Shown here in pieces: positions 1 through 7,982 of a DNA stretch of 64,000 nucleotides. The first letter of the stretch is position 1; every line of letters starts with the position of its first letter. The DNA comes from an uncultured Flavobacteriaceae bacterium. Its GTDB lineage: Bacteria; Bacteroidota; Bacteroidia; Flavobacteriales; Flavobacteriaceae. The position numbers and the translations under genes were made by a program. Location of the stretch: assembly GCA_913048115.1 (NCBI GenBank), contig CAJWVI010000007.1, forward strand, positions 1-64,000. Reading direction: 5' to 3'. The notes under the pieces are model-generated. The model had not been told where the DNA came from. It searched no databases and was given only the letters and a program-made list of their open reading frames with translations.

Positions 1-940
1 TATCAGGCTTAATACGCCCATCATCTGTAGGTCCCCAGCTACTAAAGCTAGACATAAATACATCTCCAGCATCTTCATAATTTAAGACCTCAAAGGTAGC
101 AGCTACCACAATGTTATTTTTTGCCACACTCTTATCTGTAAGGTAATCATAGCCTCCATCTGCACTATTTGCTCCAGATTGACGATCGTTTCCTGCAGAA
201 CAAATAGGTAAATAGTAAGGTGCATTGTATACTATTCTATCCATGTTTCTTGCATTGCTATCATAATATCCAATATACCAAAGAGGTACATTGGTACTGG
301 CAATACCATAACTATGATTAGACAACAGCAAACCATCTGCAGCTGCATTTGTCATTTCTGGCTCATCTGAATTGAAACTGTAGTTTAACAACTCTGCAAA
401 AGGAGCCATCCCTGTTGCCTGGCCGTTAATTTGAGTTGCAGAACCAATCATAGTACCAGATACATGGGTAGCATGGCTACTAATACTTCCCGGATTATCT
501 ATTTGCTCTGCTCTTCCTTCTAATAAGTTATGACTCTCGCGCACAAGACCTCCATCCCAAACACCAGCGACCATATCTTCTCCATTAAGATCTAATCCTG
601 CAACGCCTCCAGTATGAACTCTATCTGCTCTGGTGGTAATACCACCTTCACGATTATCTGTTGTATAATATTTTGGGGTACCATCATCAAAAACGCCAAC
701 TAATAATGCGCTACCACCATTTGGTAATGATATTTCAGTTTCCCAACCATTTTGAGCCGCCAAATCAAAGGCTATTCTTTGGTTGGATTCAAAATCTTGT
801 CTCAACTCTGTCTCAAGTAATAACAGAGCTTGTTGGTCATAGTTCTCTATGATTTTTTGACGTTCTGCTAGGGTTTGTGAGAATGTATTGGAAACAGCTA
901 AGATAGCTGTAACAAGAAATAATAGTTTGATTTTTTTCAT
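1..940 (-). CDS. Subtilisin-like S8 serine peptidase, C-terminus beyond window
   Basis: The reverse strand encodes at least 313 residues from an ATG at 940 and runs off the window edge. The first about 22 residues form a signal peptide ending in TFSQ. The S8 catalytic Asp lies in the VAGVWDGG context near residue 129 and the catalytic His in SSHATHVSGT near residue 156. The oxyanion Asn follows in the SAGND stretch. The catalytic Ser would lie outside the window. By family it is a secreted endopeptidase. Flavobacterial members often end in a T9SS sorting domain, which cannot be checked here. It has its own upstream region and looks separate from pgi. Confidence 0.88.
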   Translation of the reverse strand, partial: MKKIKLLFLVTAILAVSNTFSQTLAERQKIIENYDQQALLLLETELRQDFESNQRIAFDLAAQNGWETEISLPNGGSALLVGVFDDGTPKYYTTDNREGGITTRADRVHTGGVAGLDLNGEDMVAGVWDGGLVRESHNLLEGRAEQIDNPGSISSHATHVSGTMIGSATQINGQATGMAPFAELLNYSFNSDEPEMTNAAADGLLLSNHSYGIASTNVPLWYIGYYDSNARNMDRIVYNAPYYLPICSAGNDRQSGANSADGGYDYLTDKSVAKNNIVVAATFEVLNYEDAGDVFMSSFSSWGPTDDGRIKPD

Positions 941-1063
941 AATAAGATGCGTTTTAATACGCACTCCAAAAATACTAAAAAACAAATCGTGATATTACAG
1001 GGTATTTTGTTAAAGTTTCTGTGTTGAATAGTAATTTCTGTTAAAAAAAGGATTTAAAACGCA

Positions 1064-2563
1064 CTATTGATTAATTAAATGCCTGTTAGCCATTTTCTTA
1101 CCTAGTTCAACACCAAATTGGTCAAAACTATAGATGTTTAAAACAGCACCCTGCACAAATATTTTATGCTCGTACATAGCTATTAATGCCCCTAAACTCT
1201 CTGGCGATAGTGTGTCTAGCCTTAAAAGGTTTGATGGCTTGTTACCTTCAAAAACTTGATACGGATTAGCAACATCCTCACCATAGGTACCCATTAACAA
1301 TGCTTCTGTTTGTGCTAGACAATTAGCGGTTAAAATATCTTGATGGTTTTTTTTACCGTGTAAAGAATCTGTACACAAAATAAAATCTGTGGGTATTAAA
1401 AGTGTTCCTTGGTGTAATAATTGTATAAACGCATGCTGTGCATTGGTTCCAGTATTTCCCCAAACAACAGGTCCTGTTTGATAGGTAACTGGAGTTCCGT
1501 TTCTATCGACAGACTTACCATTGCTTTCCATAGAGGCTTGTTGCAGATAATCTACAAACTTAGACAGGTATTGGGTGTAAGGCAATACAGCTTCTGTTTC
1601 TGCTTTAAAAAAATTAGTGTACCAGATAGACAGCAGGCCCAAAAGAACAGGCATATTTTCTGAAAAAGGAGCTTCTTTAAAGTGAATATCCATTTGATGC
1701 GCACCTTTTAATAATTGCTCAAAATGAGCATATCCAATAGCACAACATGTTGAAAGACCAACAGCACTCCACAAAGAAAATCTTCCACCTACCCAATTCC
1801 ACATGGTAAATGTGTTTTGAGCAAGTATACCATATGCAGCAACAGCAGTAAGATTTGTAGATACAGCAACAAAATGTTTTTCTATTGCGTTTTCTCCAGC
1901 TTTTTGCACAAACCACTGCCTAACAGTATTGGCATTGGTAAGAGTTTCTTGAGTAGTAAAGGTTTTACTTACTATAATAAAAAGTGTTGTTTCTGGATCA
2001 AGTTTTTTTAGTGTTTCACAAACATGATCCCCATCTACGTTTGATATATAATGAACCGTAAGATGGTTTTTATAATAACTAAGTGCCTCAGTTACCATGG
2101 CAGGACCTAAATCACTACCTCCTATTCCTATATTAACAATATCTGTAATTGTTTTTCCTGTATACCCTTTATGAGTTCCTTGAATTATTGCCTCAGAGAA
2201 CTCCTTGATCTTAGATAAGGTAGCATTCACTTCAGGCTTCATGGCGTCAAAATCTCGCAACGCAGTATGAAGTACCTGTCTGGATTCTGTTTCATTGATA
2301 ACCTCACCATTAAATTGAGCCTTAATAGCTTCATCCAATTTTGTTTCTTCGGCTAGAGATTGTAACAAATCTAAAGTCTGTGAAGTTATTCTATTTTTTG
2401 AAAAATCTAATGAAACCAAATCTGTCTTAAGGCTCATACGCTCTTTTCTACCAGTTTCATTTGCAAATAAATCTTGCATTTTAACACCACGCATTGCTGC
2501 ATAATGCTCTTCTAGCTTAATCCAAGCTTTGGTAGTAGTAGGGTTTATTTTTGGGAATGCCAT
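1064..2563 (-). CDS. pgi: Glucose-6-phosphate isomerase, short C-terminus
   Basis: Interconverts glucose-6-phosphate and fructose-6-phosphate in the cytoplasm. Family hallmarks include VNIGIGGSDLGPAMVTEAL, the SKTFTTQET phosphate-binding loop, WVGGRFSLWSAVGL, the MESNGKSVDR stretch, and the C-terminal FDQFGVELGKK signature whose Lys is the conserved active-site Lys. The protein is 499 residues, whereas long-type bacterial enzymes have about 545. It stops about 9 residues after the signature Lys, so the usual C-terminal arm with an SSTNGLI motif is absent, and the loop before the VFEGN segment is also short. No frame downstream of the stop encodes the missing arm. It is the last gene of the pfkA-gap-kinase-pgi operon, 46 bases after the kinase. 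Confidence 0.95.
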   Translation of the reverse strand: MAFPKINPTTTKAWIKLEEHYAAMRGVKMQDLFANETGRKERMSLKTDLVSLDFSKNRITSQTLDLLQSLAEETKLDEAIKAQFNGEVINETESRQVLHTALRDFDAMKPEVNATLSKIKEFSEAIIQGTHKGYTGKTITDIVNIGIGGSDLGPAMVTEALSYYKNHLTVHYISNVDGDHVCETLKKLDPETTLFIIVSKTFTTQETLTNANTVRQWFVQKAGENAIEKHFVAVSTNLTAVAAYGILAQNTFTMWNWVGGRFSLWSAVGLSTCCAIGYAHFEQLLKGAHQMDIHFKEAPFSENMPVLLGLLSIWYTNFFKAETEAVLPYTQYLSKFVDYLQQASMESNGKSVDRNGTPVTYQTGPVVWGNTGTNAQHAFIQLLHQGTLLIPTDFILCTDSLHGKKNHQDILTANCLAQTEALLMGTYGEDVANPYQVFEGNKPSNLLRLDTLSPESLGALIAMYEHKIFVQGAVLNIYSFDQFGVELGKKMANRHLINQ

Positions 2564-2609
2564 GTTGATCTTTAACAGTTAATGCTTTTACAAGGTACTA
2601 AGTAGCAAG

Positions 2610-3488
2610 TTATTTTATTATATGATTCCTGTAATATTCAATAAGTCCATCAATAGGCCTACGTATAATAGTACCAAGGCTTAGATGGTATGGCTGCATA
2701 CAGTCTCTAATAATATCTTCACTGAAATGGGCTATGCTACCAATAAAATGGATAGGAACATGCTGAGCTTCTTTAAAACACAGCACCCTACATTCAATAA
2801 AATTGTTAATACCCTCACTAATTAATTTATAGAAATAACCATTGATTTCTATAGCATTAATAGGTCTTGAAGCTCCTGGATTAAATATAAATTCTGCAAA
2901 AGAAGCCAAATACATATTAGGGTTCTCTTGCTTATAAACATTATATTTTATAACATCTGGAGTAAGATCAAATCTTCTTGCAAACTCGGCTTTTAAAACC
3001 GCGGGCATTCTATTGTAAAAATAATCTCGTAGCAAACGTTTTCCGAAGTAATTACCACTGGCTTCATCCATTAAACTATAGCCTAACGAGACAGCACTTG
3101 GGTGTACTTTAGTACCATCGAAATAACTACTGTTAGATCCTGTACCTAAAATACATACAATACCTGGTTTTGTGGTTGCTGCATAAACAGCAGCGATGGT
3201 ATCTTCCTGAACCTCAACATTTGCTTTTGGAAAAATAGCCTCTAACACATTCTTAAGTAATAGGGAAGGCTTTTGTGTACCACAACCAGCGCCATAAAAA
3301 TCTAAGCGCGTCACTAGATCATGATAAGCTTGAAGCTCTGTATTGGCTAAAACCCTTTTAAGAAGCTCTTCTCCTTGCACAACTGCAGGATTTAAACCAA
3401 CGGTACGGGTTTTTAAAACCACAACACCTTTGTTGTCTAATAATATCCAGTCACATTTTGTGGAACCACCGTCTGTTATTAAAATCAT
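2610..3488 (-). CDS. BadF/BadG-type sugar kinase (N-acetylglucosamine kinase-like)
   Basis: A 292-residue ASKHA-fold kinase. The N-terminal phosphate-1 motif reads ILITDGGSTKCDW and the second phosphate-binding region reads GIVCILGTGSNSSYFDG, as in the BadF/BadG/BcrA/BcrD family that includes eukaryotic N-acetylglucosamine kinase. It lies 3 bases after gap and before pgi, on the same strand as the neighbouring beta-glucan locus. By position it could phosphorylate glucose or an amino sugar entering glycolysis. The substrate cannot be read from sequence. No other glucokinase gene is seen in the window. Confidence 0.8.
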   Translation of the reverse strand: MILITDGGSTKCDWILLDNKGVVVLKTRTVGLNPAVVQGEELLKRVLANTELQAYHDLVTRLDFYGAGCGTQKPSLLLKNVLEAIFPKANVEVQEDTIAAVYAATTKPGIVCILGTGSNSSYFDGTKVHPSAVSLGYSLMDEASGNYFGKRLLRDYFYNRMPAVLKAEFARRFDLTPDVIKYNVYKQENPNMYLASFAEFIFNPGASRPINAIEINGYFYKLISEGINNFIECRVLCFKEAQHVPIHFIGSIAHFSEDIIRDCMQPYHLSLGTIIRRPIDGLIEYYRNHIIK

Positions 3489-3491
3489 AAT

Positions 3492-4490
3492 TTATAGACT
3501 TGCTACATGTGTAGCTAATTCGATTAATTTTGCAGAATACCCATATTCATTGTCATACCATGCTATCAATTTGAAAAAATGATCATTAAGTGCGATACCT
3601 GCTCCTGCATCAAAGTTACACGCATATGTGCTACCTACAAAATCTTGAGAAACTACTTGGTCATCTGTATATGATACGACACCATTATAGGCTCCTTGTG
3701 AAGCTTCTTTAAAAAGTTTTTTAATATCTTCATAACTAGCCGCTTTTTTTGTTCTAACGGTTAAATCTACTACAGAGACATCCACGGTAGGCACTCTAAA
3801 GGCCATTCCAGTAAGTTTTCCAGAAAGGTTAGGAATTACTTTAGTTACAGCAACAGCTGCGCCGGTAGTAGATGGAATTATATTATTAACACCACTTCTA
3901 CCCATTCTATAATTTTTAGCAGAAGGTTGATCAACCGTTGCTTGTGTTGCTGTTAAAGCATGAACAGTAGTCATAAGCCCCTCTACAATCTCAAGATTAT
4001 CATCAATTATTTTTGCCAGTGGCGCTAAACAATTGGTAGTACAAGAAGCATTTGAAACAATAGTGTCTGTTGCTTTAACATCAAGGTGATTTACACCCAT
4101 TACAAACATTGGTGCTGTTTTAGAAGGTGCAGATATTACAACTTTTTTAGCTCCTGCTTTAATATGCGCATCAGCAGTGTTCAAGTCTGTAAAAATACCT
4201 GTACAGTCTAATACAATTCTAGCATCTACAGCATCCCATTTTAAAAGCTCTGGGTTTCTCTCTGCTGTAACTCTAACATGATGACCATCTACTACTAGAT
4301 TACCATTTTCAACAGCAACACTACCTGAGTATGTTCCATGAACTGAATCATATTTTAAAAGATACGCAAGATGATCTACATCTAATAAATCATTTACTGC
4401 TACTACTTCAATATTTGGATTTTGTGATGCGATTCTAAATGCGATTCGACCAATGCGGCCAAAACCGTTAATTGCAATTTTTATTTTCAT
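3492..4490 (-). CDS. gap: Type I glyceraldehyde-3-phosphate dehydrogenase
   Basis: Catalyses the phosphorylating oxidation of glyceraldehyde-3-phosphate. It has the N-terminal NAD-binding motif INGFGRIGR, an Asp after the second strand (VAVNDLLD) typical of NAD preference, and the active-site block [12 protein letters not shown]. The C-terminus has the conserved [10 protein letters not shown] chose the ATG at 4490, giving 332 residues. An in-frame GTG 15 bases upstream is possible, but the family begins at this Met. It lies 36 bases after pfkA and 3 bases before the sugar kinase, so one transcript is likely. Confidence 0.97.
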   Translation of the reverse strand: MKIKIAINGFGRIGRIAFRIASQNPNIEVVAVNDLLDVDHLAYLLKYDSVHGTYSGSVAVENGNLVVDGHHVRVTAERNPELLKWDAVDARIVLDCTGIFTDLNTADAHIKAGAKKVVISAPSKTAPMFVMGVNHLDVKATDTIVSNASCTTNCLAPLAKIIDDNLEIVEGLMTTVHALTATQATVDQPSAKNYRMGRSGVNNIIPSTTGAAVAVTKVIPNLSGKLTGMAFRVPTVDVSVVDLTVRTKKAASYEDIKKLFKEASQGAYNGVVSYTDDQVVSQDFVGSTYACNFDAGAGIALNDHFFKLIAWYDNEYGYSAKLIELATHVASL

Positions 4491-4526
4491 AGCTATTTGT
4501 TTCACATCAAAAGATGCTTTAATTTT

Positions 4527-5513
4527 TTATATTGATATTATATCTGCGACTCTAATTAAGTCTGTGTCTATTTTACTTGAACCTTCTAAAGATTTTTTAA
4601 AATCAACAGAAACTACTTTATTGTGAACAATGCCTATCATTACCTCACGTTCTCCTGCCAACAAAGCATCTATCGCACCTACGCCAAGTCTACTAGCTAG
4701 CACCCTATCATGACAACTTGGTGACCCTCCTCTTTGTATGTGGCCCAATACCGTTACTTTACATTCATAGTCTTCAAGGTTTTCTTGGATGTATTGTGCA
4801 AGTCCAAAAATATTTTTCCCTATTTGATCTCCTTCTGCTACAACAACAATACTACTTGATTTACCAGATTTTTTGCTTCGTTTTAAAGAAGCTAGCAATC
4901 GTTCTTTCCCCATGTTTAATTCTGGGATTAATATTTCTTCAGCACCCGCACCAATACCTGCGTTTAATGCTATATCTCCTGCATCACGACCCATCACTTC
5001 TATTAAAAATAAGCGACTGTGTGAAATTGCGGTATCTCTAATTTTATCAATGGCTTCAACTACAGTGTTTAAAGCTGTGTCGTAACCAATGGTAAAATCT
5101 GTACCATTAATATCGTTATCAATGGTGCCAGGAATACCAACAATTGGAAAGTTAAATTCTTGGTTAAAAACAATAGCACCTGAAAAAGTTCCATCTCCAC
5201 CAATAACAACAAGAGCATCAATATTTTGTTTCTTAAGATGTTTGTAGGCTTTTTCTCTTCCTTGTTTTGTTCTAAACTCTTTGGATCTAGCAGATTTCAA
5301 AAAAGTACCTCCTCGATTGATAATATTTTTTACAGAACGGGCATCCAAAGGTTCAAAAGCTCCTTCTATTAATCCTTCATATCCTCTAAAAACGCCTACA
5401 CATGCTATATTATGATATACACATGAACGAACTACAGCTCTTATAGCTGCATTCATTCCTGGAGCATCTCCCCCACTTGTTAGAACAGCTATTTTGTTTA
5501 TTGAATTTTCCAT
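4527..5513 (-). CDS. pfkA: ATP-dependent 6-phosphofructokinase
   Basis: Commits fructose-6-phosphate to glycolysis. Visible motifs are the N-terminal VLTSGGDAPGMNAAIR ATP-binding loop, VIGGDGTFSGA, the catalytic PGTIDNDINGTD block, and MGRDAGDIAL. The ATG at 5513 gives 328 residues, close to the bacterial norm of about 320. A GTG at 5555 would add 14 unrelated residues. It is the first gene of the glycolytic operon and lies 154 bases from the end of the glucan-utilisation genes, with a terminator-like hairpin between. Confidence 0.97.
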   Translation of the reverse strand: MENSINKIAVLTSGGDAPGMNAAIRAVVRSCVYHNIACVGVFRGYEGLIEGAFEPLDARSVKNIINRGGTFLKSARSKEFRTKQGREKAYKHLKKQNIDALVVIGGDGTFSGAIVFNQEFNFPIVGIPGTIDNDINGTDFTIGYDTALNTVVEAIDKIRDTAISHSRLFLIEVMGRDAGDIALNAGIGAGAEEILIPELNMGKERLLASLKRSKKSGKSSSIVVVAEGDQIGKNIFGLAQYIQENLEDYECKVTVLGHIQRGGSPSCHDRVLASRLGVGAIDALLAGEREVMIGIVHNKVVSVDFKKSLEGSSKIDTDLIRVADIISI

Positions 5514-5601
5514 AGCGGTAAATATAATATTATAGATTAAATAACGTACTAGCACCTAAATATTTGTGTTATAAATAACGTGCAAATTGATCCTGAAAAG
5601 C

Positions 5602-5640
5602 CAAAACAAAAGCTTGTTTATTAAGTATAAACAAGCTTTA
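5602..5640 (-). terminator. Rho-independent terminator after the glucan locus
   Basis: A perfect 12-bp stem (5609-5620 with 5628-5639) encloses a 7-base loop. On the minus strand it is followed by a T-rich tract that reads TTTTGTTTTGG. It lies between the stop of the T9SS gene at 5668 and the pfkA start, so it should end the glucan-utilisation transcript. Some read-through into pfkA is possible. Confidence 0.75.
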
Positions 5641-5667
5641 AAAAAAACAAACTTAAAACACTTATCT

Positions 5668-6528
5668 TTATTTCTTTATAAATTTTACAGTCTTAGATCC
5701 ACTAGTGGTTGCAATACTAGCAAGATAAACACCAGGGTTAAGTGCTGTCATGTCTGCAACATAATTTAATGAAGCTGGTATTACATTAAGAACTTGTTGA
5801 CCTAATACATTAAACACAGAAACATTAGTAATTGATTCTTGAGCTTGAATATTCCAAGTAGAAGTTACTGGATTTGGATACGTAATAACCGTAGCTGCAT
5901 CAAAATCATTAGTTCCTAATACAGTATCCATTATAACGATGCTACCTAATGCAGCCTCATTTTCTGGATTTGCATTTAAACCTACAACTTGATACCCGTA
6001 TTGAATCGTGGTATCTTCTGGCTCTACGTTTGTGTAGGTGATAGAGAAATCTTGCCCTGCAACTAGTGGTGATGTTACTTCTTTAACAAAAGAAAAATCT
6101 GCGTTAAACACTTTAATAAAAGCAACGGCAACATAAGATGGGTCTAGCGTATTAGATGCTACTCCTCCAGTAAATGTTAATTCACTCCCTATTAGGTTTG
6201 TATTGTTTTCAATAAATGAATTTCCTTCAAAAGTTTTATTTCCAAGACCTGTAGCTGGATCAATCCAAAAAGGATCTCCTGGATTATCTGCGTAGGTATT
6301 GTAATTTGGTTGTAGTGTAACGGTTCCATTAGCAGCATCAACTACAGTTTTAATATCTGCAACTCCCCAACCTGAACCAAATACAAAGGCACCACCATTA
6401 GCTATTGTTTCAAAGACATTTGCATATCCAAGGTATTCTGCACCTGCATCAGCAACTACTGTATTTTGGGCATTGGTCATAAAAGCAGTACTTAATAGTA
6501 CTGAAAATAAAATGTAAACTTTTTTCAT
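5668..6528 (-). CDS. T9SS-secreted protein of unknown function in the glucan locus
   Basis: A 286-residue protein with a signal peptide (first about 20 residues, ending in TNAQ) and a C-terminal type A sorting domain of about 75 residues. The sorting domain begins at TYPNPVTSTWN, contains VFNVLGQQVL and ends in KTVKFIKK. This predicts export through the T9SS to the cell surface or medium. The central about 180 residues are rich in beta-forming and aromatic residues and have no catalytic motif that I recognise. As the last gene of the SusCD/GH16/GH3 operon it is probably a glycan-binding or accessory protein, which is inference from position only. Confidence 0.82.
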   Translation of the reverse strand: MKKVYILFSVLLSTAFMTNAQNTVVADAGAEYLGYANVFETIANGGAFVFGSGWGVADIKTVVDAANGTVTLQPNYNTYADNPGDPFWIDPATGLGNKTFEGNSFIENNTNLIGSELTFTGGVASNTLDPSYVAVAFIKVFNADFSFVKEVTSPLVAGQDFSITYTNVEPEDTTIQYGYQVVGLNANPENEAALGSIVIMDTVLGTNDFDAATVITYPNPVTSTWNIQAQESITNVSVFNVLGQQVLNVIPASLNYVADMTALNPGVYLASIATTSGSKTVKFIKK

Positions 6529-6608
6529 AATCTTAAATTTATAATTAAAAACTTATTTTTTGATTTCTTCAGAAATATTAAAATCCAAATACTATCGGGT
6601 AATTACAA

Positions 6609-6640
6609 TTTCAAAAGGGAGGCATTTCTCCCTCTTGAAA
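6609..6640 (-). terminator. Intra-operon hairpin between two T9SS genes
   Basis: The 13-base arms 6609-6621 and 6628-6640 pair around a 6-base loop. The single irregular position becomes a G-U pair only in the minus-strand transcript, which suggests a minus-strand RNA structure. It lies 8 bases after the stop of the 421-residue gene and lacks a long T tract. It may be a partial terminator or a 3'-end stabiliser rather than a full stop. Confidence 0.55.
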
Positions 6641-6647
6641 ATATTTT

Positions 6648-7913
6648 TTATTCTTTAATGAAATTTAATGTTTGAACATTTCCGTTAGAGAATAGAACTT
6701 TTGCAATATACATGCCAGTTTTAAATTGAGACACATCGATACTGCTTCCTGTAGTATTAACTTCTAGAGATGAAATGTTTTGACCAAGTAGGGTAAGTAT
6801 TTGAATCATTGCAATTTCTTGTGATGCTTCTATACTTAAAATAGATGTTGTAGGATTTGGATACAACGTAATGTTAACAAGGTCATTTCCAGAAACTCCT
6901 AGGGGGTCTCCTAGTTCTAAATTATCCCAGTAGTAAACCTGATCTGCGGCATCTGTTACGTTAAAATTCATGAATATTGTTACAGACTGATATGTTAACT
7001 GTCCTGCTTCACTAAAATCAAAACTTAGGGTTTCCCAAGCGTTTGTTGTTGTAGTAGTAACTGCTCTTTCTGAATTTGCTCCAGATGCATTTTCTAATTT
7101 AAGAAGCACTGGTATATTTGATAGGGGTGACCAAACAGATAAACTAAAAACTTTCTCTGTAGTGATGTCTATATTATTTACTGGAAAATTAACACCTGCA
7201 AATGCAGCATTTGCAGGTACAGTGTTCTGTATAACAGTGGCAGTGGTATTTGATCCTGATGCATCTGGATTAGCAATAGCTAACGTAGCAGAACCATTAA
7301 AATCTAAAAAGGCTGGAGCTTGACCACCTTCAAGAGTAATAGGAAGACCAATGGTATTAGGTAGGGGAATTCCAAATGTAATATTGTCAAAATAGATAAT
7401 ATCATCTGCTGTTCTATTTATAAAATCTGGAAATATAATAATTTGATCCAACCCTGTTGTTTCTCCAAGACCAATATACCCAGTAAAATCAATAGAGATA
7501 AGTTCCCATTGGTTTATTAATGTGTTGGCCACTTTAATTTCAGCTTGAGCTCCTCCGGTAGGAGTTGCAAATTTGATACCTACATCACTTATTTTAGTTT
7601 TGTAGACCATAATATTTACAAGGGCATTATCGCTTGTTAGGTCAAAGGTTCCTATGTTACCTCCATGTTGGCTCTCTAACCCTGCATAAGGAGCACCTGC
7701 ACCTCTAGCTGTAAATTTTGCCACCGTTGCAGATTGATTGATTCCAGAAGGGTCTGGATTTGTTACAATTTCAAGGGCTGGATTATCTGCATTTTCAAAT
7801 ACATTCCAGGTCCAGTTTGCACCTTGGCCTCCAGCTTCAAAATCAATGGGTGCATTTTGTGAAAAACCAACATAAGCCAACATTAAAACTAAAAAAGTTA
7901 TGGTTTTTTTCAT
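6648..7913 (-). CDS. T9SS-secreted protein with two carbohydrate-binding-like modules
   Basis: A 421-residue protein with a signal peptide ending near residue 19 (VGFSQ) and a T9SS type A sorting domain from about residue 348 (LYPNPTTS) to the end. Between them are two related beta-rich modules at about residues 22-182 and 189-338. Each opens with PI(D/T)(F/L)E, carries an NPD-SG-N--ATV segment and closes with a (Y/F)(F/W)DNI/L motif. The same module occurs twice in the surface lipoprotein at 11943. No catalytic residues are recognisable. A secreted glucan-binding protein is the likely role, inferred from the operon. The gene lies 69 bases after the GH3 gene. Confidence 0.82.
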   Translation of the reverse strand: MKKTITFLVLMLAYVGFSQNAPIDFEAGGQGANWTWNVFENADNPALEIVTNPDPSGINQSATVAKFTARGAGAPYAGLESQHGGNIGTFDLTSDNALVNIMVYKTKISDVGIKFATPTGGAQAEIKVANTLINQWELISIDFTGYIGLGETTGLDQIIIFPDFINRTADDIIYFDNITFGIPLPNTIGLPITLEGGQAPAFLDFNGSATLAIANPDASGSNTTATVIQNTVPANAAFAGVNFPVNNIDITTEKVFSLSVWSPLSNIPVLLKLENASGANSERAVTTTTTNAWETLSFDFSEAGQLTYQSVTIFMNFNVTDAADQVYYWDNLELGDPLGVSGNDLVNITLYPNPTTSILSIEASQEIAMIQILTLLGQNISSLEVNTTGSSIDVSQFKTGMYIAKVLFSNGNVQTLNFIKE

Positions 7914-7982
7914 AATATATTTATTAATTAATATGTAAAAATTTAAAATATTGTAGGTTTATAGTGCCAATATATATATTAG

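Noticed and set aside
661-852. Open frame on the plus strand inside the subtilase region
   Set aside because: It lies wholly antisense to the protease gene, whose catalytic motifs are clear on the minus strand.
1064-1110. Loss of the active-site Lys in Pgi because of the short C-terminus
   Set aside because: The catalytic Lys lies in the GVELGK signature, which is present. Only the later arm is missing.
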